Shown here piece after piece: positions 58,412-64,000 of a DNA stretch of 64,000 nucleotides; positions within the stretch are counted from its first letter, which is position 1, and each line of letters opens with the position of its first letter. A program made the position numbers and the translations under genes. Source of the DNA: Intestinimonas sp. (GTDB taxonomy: Bacteria > Bacillota > Clostridia > Oscillospirales > Oscillospiraceae); assembly GCA_022653075.1 (NCBI GenBank), contig JALCSB010000004.1, positions 62,001-126,000 of the forward strand, read 5' to 3'. A model generated the notes under the pieces. The model had not been told where the DNA came from, ran no database searches, and saw only the letters and a list, made by a program, of their open reading frames with translations.

Positions 58412-58574
58412 CCGTCTTTTTTCACAGGATTTCACTGCACCTCATTGCCGGTCCTTCGATTTTCCGTTCATACCATCCCGGTTTTCCGCTTTTCCATGGA
58501 CGGCATCCGAAAAATGTGGTATGATTTTTTTCACACAATTCTAGGTAAATTGTACAGGGAAGGATGTATCACAT

Positions 58575-59636
58575 ATGAAAGAGCATAAAATCGCCGTTAT
58601 CGCCGGCGACGGAATTGGGCCGGAAGTCATCCGGGAGGGCATAAAGGTCCTGCGACGGGTGGCTGAGCTGGACGGCACCTTCCGCTTCACCTTTACCGAG
58701 TTTCCGTGGGGCTGCGAGTACTACCTCAAACACGGACGTATGATGGCCGAGGACGGCCTGGAACAATTAAGCAAATTCGATGCCATTCTGCTGGGCGCGG
58801 TGGGCTATCCGGGCGTACCAGACCATATCTCTTTGTGGGACCTTCTTCTGGTTATCCGCAAGCATTTCGACCAGTATATTAATCTGCGCCCGGTCAAGCT
58901 CCTGAAGGGGGCCCCCTGTCCACTGAAGGATGTCGCCCGCGAGGATATCAACATGACCTTCGTCCGGGAAAACAGCGAAGGAGAGTACGCTGGAAGCGGG
59001 GCCTGGCTCTACCGGGGCAAGCCAAACGAAGTGGTTATCCAGAACGGTGTATTCTCCCGTTCGGGGTGTGAACGCGTTATTCGCTATGCCTACGAGCTTG
59101 CGTCCCGTGAAGGGAAAACACTTACCAGTATCAGCAAAGGGAACGCCCTCAATTACTCCATGGTGTTCTGGGATGAAATCTTCGAGGAGGTAGGAAAGGA
59201 CTATCCGCAGGTGGAAACCCACTCCTATCTGGTGGACGCCGCCAGCATGTTTATGGTTAAGGACCCCAAGCGGTTCCAGATTGTGGTAACTTCCAACCTG
59301 TTTGGCGACATTCTAACCGACTTGGGCGCTGCGATCGCCGGCGGTATGGGACTAGCTGCTGGCGCCAATCTGAACCCTGAGCGCACCTATCCCTCTATGT
59401 TTGAGCCGATCCATGGTTCTGCGCCCGATATCGCCGGGACCGGTCAGGCTAATCCGTTGGCCACGGTGTGGGCAGTCTCCCAGATGCTGGATTTCTTTGG
59501 TCATTCCGAATGGGGCAAAAAGCTGGTAGACTGCATCGAAACCCTGCTGGTAGAGGGCAAAACTCTGACCCCCGACCTGGGTGGTTCCGCCACGACTGCT
59601 AAAGTCGGCGATGCCGTAACCGCCCTGCTGAAATAA
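58575..59636 (+). CDS. Tartrate/D-malate dehydrogenase-type isocitrate/isopropylmalate dehydrogenase family enzyme
   Basis: A NAD-linked beta-decarboxylating dehydrogenase. The 353 residues begin KIAVIAGDGIGPEVIREG, with FPWGCEYYLKHGRMM near 43, GAVGYPGVPDHISLWDLLL near 74, INLRPVKLL near 101, RENSEGEYAGSG near 132, KGNALNYSMVFWDE near 195, TSNLFGDILTDLGAAIAGGMGLAAGANL near 243 and EPIHGSAPDIAG near 278. The WGCEYY and HISLW motifs point to the tartrate dehydrogenase/DmlA branch rather than LeuB; leu genes are not nearby. Substrate is inferred. Confidence 0.83.
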   Translation: MKEHKIAVIAGDGIGPEVIREGIKVLRRVAELDGTFRFTFTEFPWGCEYYLKHGRMMAEDGLEQLSKFDAILLGAVGYPGVPDHISLWDLLLVIRKHFDQYINLRPVKLLKGAPCPLKDVAREDINMTFVRENSEGEYAGSGAWLYRGKPNEVVIQNGVFSRSGCERVIRYAYELASREGKTLTSISKGNALNYSMVFWDEIFEEVGKDYPQVETHSYLVDAASMFMVKDPKRFQIVVTSNLFGDILTDLGAAIAGGMGLAAGANLNPERTYPSMFEPIHGSAPDIAGTGQANPLATVWAVSQMLDFFGHSEWGKKLVDCIETLLVEGKTLTPDLGGSATTAKVGDAVTALLK

Positions 59637-59654
59637 CCGGAACGCAACCCTTCC

Positions 59655-59695
59655 TCCTCTCCGCCCCGGTATACCGGGGCGGAGAGGATTTTTTC
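59655..59695 (+). terminator. Terminator after the tartrate dehydrogenase-like gene
   Basis: A perfect 34-bp palindrome (59655-59688, two-base loop) followed by TTTTTTCGG. Confidence 0.9.
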
Positions 59696-59791
59696 GGCAT
59701 AATAGCCGGCGTACACGGCTTTGGGACCATTGCTCATACCTATTTCCCGGGAAACCGGAGTTCTTCTTGCTGTGCCGGCCGTGCGGCCGTA

Positions 59792-60826
59792 TCATGGCTT
59801 ACACCTGGTACACGCCTTATATCCGGCTGCAATTGCAGCCTCACGACTTTCAAACCAGACCTGGTTTTTCTCAGCCGGCAGAGCGTCACAGGTATCCCGA
59901 TGAAATACATGGGAGTTTATATTTCCAATATAAGTGATCTCAGTTTTTGACTCAGTGGGATTTGTCTGAACATCTTTTTCTTTCTGAGTTGTAAAGGAAA
60001 TTTGCTTCCCATTACTGACCGCTACGATATTCCCCTGCAAATCCGTCCGGTAGACGGTTACCTCCGCATCCCGTAAACGGCTGAGTGTGGACTCCGCGGG
60101 GTGTCCGTAGGAATTATCCGCTCCTACGGAGATCACCGCGTAACTTGGCGCAACCGCCCGGAGAAACGGGTAGGTCGTGGAAGTATCGCTGCCGTGATGT
60201 CCCACCTTTAATACAGTGGCGTTCAGATCACATCCGGCATCCAACATATCCTGTTCTGATTCCCGCTCCGCGTCACCGGGAAATAAGAAGGACGTCTCAC
60301 CATATGTAACTTTTAGAACAATGGATGTATTATTGGTCTCGTCGTAGAGTTTCTGTGGGCCCATAACCTCCACAGACGCGTCTCCCAGGGAAAAATTATC
60401 TCCGACGGAAGGCACTGTGATGTCCAGCCCCTGCGCCGCCGTATACTTGGCAAAATTCCGGAACGCATCAGAATCATAGTTTGTAACCGGCGCCAGGACA
60501 TGATCGACCTTGAACTTGTTCAGAGGGCCGGACAATCCGCCTACATGGTCCTCGTGCGCATGTGTGCAGACCACATAGTCTAAATGATCAATCTTCTGCG
60601 CGGACAGGTAAGAGACCACAAGACTGCTGTCCGCCACATTTCCGCCGTCAATGAGCATGGCTTTATCTCCGCATTGGATAAGCTCCGAGTCCGCCTGTCC
60701 CACATCAATAAAATGGACCTCCATGGTTCCGCTGACCTGTTGGGCTACCGGCGGCTGGACCGCCGCGCACCCGGAGAGATTCAGCGCTGTTAGCAGGGCC
60801 AGAATACATGTTATCACTTGGTTCAT
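59792..60826 (-). CDS. Metallo-beta-lactamase-fold lipoprotein with C-terminal Cys-pair domain
   Basis: The 344-residue protein has a lipobox (ALNLSGCAA, lipidated Cys at about 20) and a ComEC/Rec2-type MBL domain (about 35-285) with HFIDVGQADSELIQ, the metal site HAHEDHVGG near 89, LFPGDAE near 192 and KVGHHGSD near 208. The end (about 300-344) carries HRDTCDALPAEKNQVWF and a final CTRCKP, resembling the Ada-like zinc-binding tail in some secreted nucleases. Similar proteins degrade extracellular nucleic acid; the substrate here is not shown. Confidence 0.85.
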   Translation of the reverse strand: MNQVITCILALLTALNLSGCAAVQPPVAQQVSGTMEVHFIDVGQADSELIQCGDKAMLIDGGNVADSSLVVSYLSAQKIDHLDYVVCTHAHEDHVGGLSGPLNKFKVDHVLAPVTNYDSDAFRNFAKYTAAQGLDITVPSVGDNFSLGDASVEVMGPQKLYDETNNTSIVLKVTYGETSFLFPGDAERESEQDMLDAGCDLNATVLKVGHHGSDTSTTYPFLRAVAPSYAVISVGADNSYGHPAESTLSRLRDAEVTVYRTDLQGNIVAVSNGKQISFTTQKEKDVQTNPTESKTEITYIGNINSHVFHRDTCDALPAEKNQVWFESREAAIAAGYKACTRCKP

Positions 60827-61020
60827 TGCTTAGGCTCCTTTACTTTGCATAAAATTCGTTCCCATCATAGCACATCATGATTCTCAATAAAGTTGTGGGG
60901 TACATATTTCGTTCTCTTTTCATACCCTTTCAGGGAAGAGTAACGATTGTTTACAATGCATGAATTCATTGTGCCACAAGGTTTTTCTTTCTTGTCGACA
61001 GGAAAACCAAAAAATAGTAG

Positions 61021-61049
61021 TTGCAATTTGATTCAAAAATGGTTACAAT
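61021..61049 (+). promoter_or_regulatory. SigA-type promoter of the second SleB/CwlJ-domain hydrolase
   Basis: TTGCAA (61021-61026) and TACAAT (61044-61049), 17-base spacer, 55 bases before the gene. The -10 lies in a 9-bp tandem repeat (ATGGTTACA twice, 61039-61056). Confidence 0.65.
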
Positions 61050-61103
61050 GGTTACAATTCAATTACAAAAAGAAAAGAGGCACTTACAAAAGGAGAAACG
61101 ATC

Positions 61104-61916
61104 ATGAAAAAACGGATTTTAAGTCTGTTGCTTTGTTTGACGGTTTTACTTTCCTTGTCAAGCTTTGCTTTTGCCGCTGACGCCGCCCCTGTCTTTTGGG
61201 TAGACGGCGAAGCGGTCAGCGATCCGGGTATGGAGGTCTGTAACCAAATCACCTACGTGTCCCTGTACAATGTTGTCCCTGCCCTTCGTCCGGATGCCAC
61301 TGTTTGCTGGTCCGACGGTCAGGCTGTGGTCGCGGCAAGCGGGCTGAACATCACCGCCCGTCCCGGCAACCAGTATATTGAGGCCAACGGTCGCTACCTT
61401 TATGTCCTTTATGGTGTGAAGGTGGCCGACGGCCACGTACTGGTCCCGGTGCGCAGTATCGCCCAGGCTATGGACGCCTGTGTGGGATGGAACGCCGCAA
61501 CTGGTGCGGTGGAAATCTACAAGGGAAACGGAACTATCCCTTCCGGCAATTCGTTCTATGATACCGACGCCGTATGCTGGCTGTCTCACATCATCAATGC
61601 CGAAAGCGGTAACCAGCCCATGGACGGTAAGATTGCCGTGGGTACGGTTGTTCTCAACCGGGTATCTGACCCCAGATTTCCGGATACGATCTACGGTGTG
61701 ATATTTCAGGTAAACCAATTTACCCCCGTCAGCAACGGCGCAATCTATAACACACCCAACGAAGAAAGCATTATTGCCGCCAAGTTGTGTCTGGAAGGCG
61801 TGCGAATTTGCGGTTCCAGCTTATACTTTGTAAACGCCAGCGTCTCCCCTAACAGTTGGGCACAGCGCAACCGTCCTTATGTGGCAACCATTGGTGCACA
61901 CAGCTTTTTTGCGTAA
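61104..61916 (+). CDS. Secreted SleB/CwlJ-domain cell wall hydrolase with copper-amine-oxidase-like N-domain
   Basis: The 270-residue protein has a signal peptide (KKRILSLLLCLTVLLSLSSFAFAA), an N-terminal stalk of the copper amine oxidase N-domain type (about 30-140, with VLVPVRSIAQAMDACVGWNAATGAVEI), and a Hydrolase_2 domain (about 155-270) with the catalytic Glu in LSHIINAESGNQPMDGKIAVGTVVLNRV and IYGVIFQVNQFTPV. It is likely a spore or vegetative peptidoglycan hydrolase; the N-domain differs from the PG_binding_1 domain of the SleB protein at 23.5 kb. AAAGGAG precedes the ATG. Confidence 0.9.
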   Translation: MKKRILSLLLCLTVLLSLSSFAFAADAAPVFWVDGEAVSDPGMEVCNQITYVSLYNVVPALRPDATVCWSDGQAVVAASGLNITARPGNQYIEANGRYLYVLYGVKVADGHVLVPVRSIAQAMDACVGWNAATGAVEIYKGNGTIPSGNSFYDTDAVCWLSHIINAESGNQPMDGKIAVGTVVLNRVSDPRFPDTIYGVIFQVNQFTPVSNGAIYNTPNEESIIAAKLCLEGVRICGSSLYFVNASVSPNSWAQRNRPYVATIGAHSFFA

Positions 61917-61927
61917 CCCCAAACCTA

Positions 61928-61973
61928 AAAACCTTCCGCTGCAGAATATAATCTGCAGCGGAAGGTTTTTTTT
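61928..61973 (+). terminator. Terminator after the second hydrolase
   Basis: A perfect 15-bp stem (61931-61945 with 61952-61966), six-base loop, then TTTTTTTC. Also serves the convergent lipoprotein gene. Confidence 0.9.
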
Positions 61974-61994
61974 CGCTCTGGACGGACCCCGCCC

Positions 61995-62399
61995 TCACCA
62001 ATGCGTCAGGATAAGCCCAAAGGAATCTCCATTCGCAATCGGCACGGAGTCCGCACCGGTGGTGGTCTCTTCCCCGTCCTTTGTGATACACCAGAACGTC
62101 TGGTTACCGTCGGACGCCGCCTCTCCATCTACCTCCGTGATATAGGTCCCATAGGCCCCATTCTCACTGGCAATCAGGCCCTCCTGCTCCCTGAGCGCGG
62201 GACCCAGATAGTCCGCCCCGGTCGTTAGGGCCACTTCCCGCGTCCTTCCGTCTCCATGTGTCACAGTAACCGTGATGGTCTTCTGTGGGGTACCGGTCTC
62301 TTCTGTCCGGCTTTCGCACCCCGCGCAGCCGGTAAGCAGGAGGACAAGCGTCAGCGTCAGCAGGACCTGCCATTTCCATGTCTCTTTTATTGTATGAAT
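61995..62399 (-). CDS. DUF4430-like lipoprotein with a likely non-AUG start
   Basis: The frame ending at 61995 contains a lipoprotein signal (KETWKWQVLLTLTLVLLLTGCAGC) and a DUF4430-like C-terminal domain (YITEVDGEAASDGNQTFWCI, VPIANGDSFGLILTHW). No ATG, GTG or TTG precedes the signal peptide in frame after the stop; the best start is ATT at 62397-62399, eight bases after GGGAGG. A GTG at 62264 would remove the signal. Total 134 residues. DUF4430 domains bind cobalamin-like or other ligands in transporters in some cases; function here is unknown. Confidence 0.7.
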   Translation of the reverse strand: MHTIKETWKWQVLLTLTLVLLLTGCAGCESRTEETGTPQKTITVTVTHGDGRTREVALTTGADYLGPALREQEGLIASENGAYGTYITEVDGEAASDGNQTFWCITKDGEETTTGADSVPIANGDSFGLILTHW

Positions 62400-62474
62400 A
62401 TCCGTGTCCTCCCGCCCTTAGTTCAGCCGTATGCCTGTCCTCTCTCTCTCCATGCGGGCGGGAAGCCCACACAG

Positions 62475-63032
62475 TCATGAAGAGGAGGTGCGGTCAGGCG
62501 GTATAGGCCATCCTTCTTCATTAAACTCAAAAATTAAGTAAAAGCCGTTTCCTAGCTTTTCCATACGTGCAAAACAAAACGCAGGAACCAGAGGAAATGT
62601 GTGTCTGGGCTGATAGGCAAACGCCAGAGAAAACCCACGCTCCCGTCTGCAAATCAGTGCGCTGTCCAGCCCCCGCGCCGCCCGCTGTAGCACACAGTCA
62701 GAAAACAGTTCTTGGGGACGCTGATGCCGTTTCCAGCCCTGCGGAGGCGCTCCGCCGGGACGTGCACAGAAGGCAAGCACTGCGGAAGCTCCCGTCACCG
62801 GCCATACTCCCTGCCGGCTCAACTGGTCCACCGAGAGCGTACGTTCCGCTCGCAGGCAATTTCTCTCTGGAAGCATGGTGCCCAGCAGAAAGCGGCCATT
62901 CTCGCCCCAGATCCACGCTTTATACAGACCCTTTCCATCGTCCGGACGCTCTGCCAGGACGGTCACTCTGGGACCATTTTCCCGTAAAATCAGCGTACCC
63001 GGCCCACCGGAAAGGGATAAGCGACGCTCCAT
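62475..63032 (-). CDS. Hypothetical protein, unknown family
   Basis: A 185-residue protein I do not recognise. It has no signal peptide or membrane helix, begins ERRLSLSGGPGTLILREN with a beta-rich pattern, has a basic middle and a conserved-looking FYLIFEFNEEGWPIPPD near the end. GGGGGTG seven bases before ATG 63032 supports real translation. It lies between two exported-protein genes on the same strand. Confidence 0.6.
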   Translation of the reverse strand: MERRLSLSGGPGTLILRENGPRVTVLAERPDDGKGLYKAWIWGENGRFLLGTMLPERNCLRAERTLSVDQLSRQGVWPVTGASAVLAFCARPGGAPPQGWKRHQRPQELFSDCVLQRAARGLDSALICRRERGFSLAFAYQPRHTFPLVPAFCFARMEKLGNGFYLIFEFNEEGWPIPPDRTSSS

Positions 63033-63087
63033 GGATTCTCACCCCCGTATCCTATTCTATGCGGAGATGGGCAGAACTGACGCGGTC

Positions 63088-63615
63088 TTACTCAATCGTA
63101 TAGCTGCCGCGGACTAATACGGTAACGGCACCGGTGGCCAGCAGACCGCGGCCCTCCGCCGTGGACAGATACAGGTGATTCAAGATCAGTGCCTGTCCGC
63201 TCGGCAGCGTACTGCCGCCGGTCGTGTCAATAAGGCCCGGAGCTGAAGCCGCCACACAGACGGCACTGCCGCCACGCAGCAAAAACTCACAGCCGACACC
63301 GCCGGTGAGCTTTTTCCCGTTTTGCAGCGTAACCACCTGAAAAACAGAAGACACACTCTCCCCGCCGGCCGCCAGTTTGGCGTCCATATCGCTGGAATAC
63401 TGATCGATTGCCGCGTCCAGCTTCGCGGTAAGCGCGGATTCGCGCTGTGTAAGCCTGGTATCGACCTGGGACAGGATATGGGGGGTTACTACATCATTTA
63501 AGTAACTCACGGTAACCAGAGGATCGGTCTGTGTTCCCTGGGTGGCCCCTAAAAGAACCGCGACCGTCACAACCCCGAATACGGCAGCTAAGGTATGTTT
63601 CATCCATCGTCTCAT
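63088..63615 (-). CDS. Secreted or membrane-anchored protein, unknown function
   Basis: A 175-residue protein with an N-terminal helix (about 7-25, HTLAAVFGVVTVAVLLGA), a short coiled coil (about 45-80, LSQVDTRLTQRESALTAKLDAAIDQY) and a beta-rich C-terminal domain with GCEFLLRGGSAVCVA and LPSGQALILNHLYL. I recall similar unnamed exported proteins in Clostridia; no function is known. It could be co-transcribed with the downstream hypothetical gene. Confidence 0.7.
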   Translation of the reverse strand: MRRWMKHTLAAVFGVVTVAVLLGATQGTQTDPLVTVSYLNDVVTPHILSQVDTRLTQRESALTAKLDAAIDQYSSDMDAKLAAGGESVSSVFQVVTLQNGKKLTGGVGCEFLLRGGSAVCVAASAPGLIDTTGGSTLPSGQALILNHLYLSTAEGRGLLATGAVTVLVRGSYTIE

Positions 63616-63681
63616 AGGTAAAATTCCTTTCTGTCTCTGCGGCCTGGTTCACCGCCCCTATATGTCCCGGAAACAGTTAAT

Positions 63682-63711
63682 GTCCGCCGAAAGCGACCGC
63701 TCTCGGCGGAC
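63682..63711 (-). terminator. Hairpin after mazF
   Basis: A perfect 9-bp stem GTCCGCCGA/TCGGCGGAC (63682-63690 with 63703-63711); the T tract on the minus strand is weak (ATTAACTG). Confidence 0.5.
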
Positions 63712-63716
63712 AAGTC

Positions 63717-64000
63717 TCATATAAGCTGTTCCGGATGAAGCCCGAAACTGACCGCGATGGCATTATCGACTTGATGCATCAGCGATTCATCCAGCCGCCC
63801 CATCTTCTCGCGGAGCCGCCTTTTATCCAGAGTCCGAATCTGCTCCAGTAGAACAACGGACTCTTTAGGCAGGCCGTAATTTCTAGCGGCCAGTTCGATG
63901 TGCGTAGGAAGCTTTGCCTTTCCCGTCTGAGACGTAATGGCAGCAGCAATAACCGTAGGGCTATGACGGTTTCCTGTGTCATTCTGCACAATAAGAACCG
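63717..64000 (-). CDS. MazF/PemK-type endoribonuclease toxin (5' end cut by window edge)
   Basis: MazF-family toxins cleave mRNA at short sequences; in Firmicutes the NdoA/EndoA branch is common. The visible residues start [17 protein letters not shown], continue [34 protein letters not shown] and end in [13 protein letters not shown]. The N-terminal part with the first motif (RGDI) and any antitoxin gene lie outside the window. The start cannot be placed. Confidence 0.92.
   Translation of the reverse strand, partial: VLIVQNDTGNRHSPTVIAAAITSQTGKAKLPTHIELAARNYGLPKESVVLLEQIRTLDKRRLREKMGRLDESLMHQVDNAIAVSFGLHPEQLI

Overview
The window looks like chromosome of a spore-forming, probably Gram-positive Clostridia bacterium. 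Content suggests the Oscillospiraceae (Flavonifractor/Intestinimonas-like), but that is an inference from gene content, not a measurement. Supporting signs are a SCIFF peptide with its radical-SAM maturase, spoIIM, spoIID-like, spoVAD/spoVAE and SleB-type genes, AddAB instead of RecBCD, a CIRCE element, a T-box leader, and an archaeal-type AspRS grouped with gatCAB. Most genes are housekeeping, densely packed, with strong Shine-Dalgarno sites and clear hairpin terminators.

Layout. 1-9.7 kb, minus strand: ruvC (cut by the edge), xerD, spoIIM, proC, the scfA/scfB thioether-peptide pair, a TIGR04086-like membrane protein, yajC, tgt, queA and a SpoIID/LytB protein. 9.9-23.5 kb, plus strand: asd-dapA-dapB (lysine/diaminopimelate), hemW, murB-rapZ-yvcK-whiA, dnaE and a cardiolipin synthase. 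23.5-47.1 kb, mostly minus: a SleB hydrolase, queT with a structured leader, CIRCE-controlled hsp20-clpB, dnaG-rpoD-Nudix, dgt, hflX-GNAT-yigZ, a flavin reductase, rpmE, addB-addA, guaB, an acyl-ACP thioesterase and a CpXC zinc protein.

The centre of interest is 47.3-53.4 kb. The sporulation gene spoVAD is cut in two by a 4,705-bp element (between the CCCCGG copies at 47912 and 52617). The element carries a large serine recombinase, a small protein of a type found in mobile elements, and a methyl-accepting chemotaxis protein. Its ends form, when joined, a nearly symmetric attP-like site around CCCCGG. Removing one copy of CCCCGG plus the element fuses the two halves in frame into a 338-codon SpoVAD, the usual family length. 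This is the layout of a skin-like, excisable intervening sequence, but in a gene that model sporulators express in the forespore, which raises a question of inheritance. spoVAE follows directly.

53.4-64 kb: gatB, gatA, gatC and a non-discriminating archaeal-type aspS under a T-box whose specifier reads AAC (Asn), so the leader senses the product of the pathway it controls. Then come a tartrate/D-malate dehydrogenase-like gene, a lipoprotein with a metallo-beta-lactamase fold, a second SleB/CwlJ-domain hydrolase, a DUF4430-like lipoprotein with an apparent non-AUG start, two secreted or unknown proteins, and a MazF-type toxin cut by the right edge.
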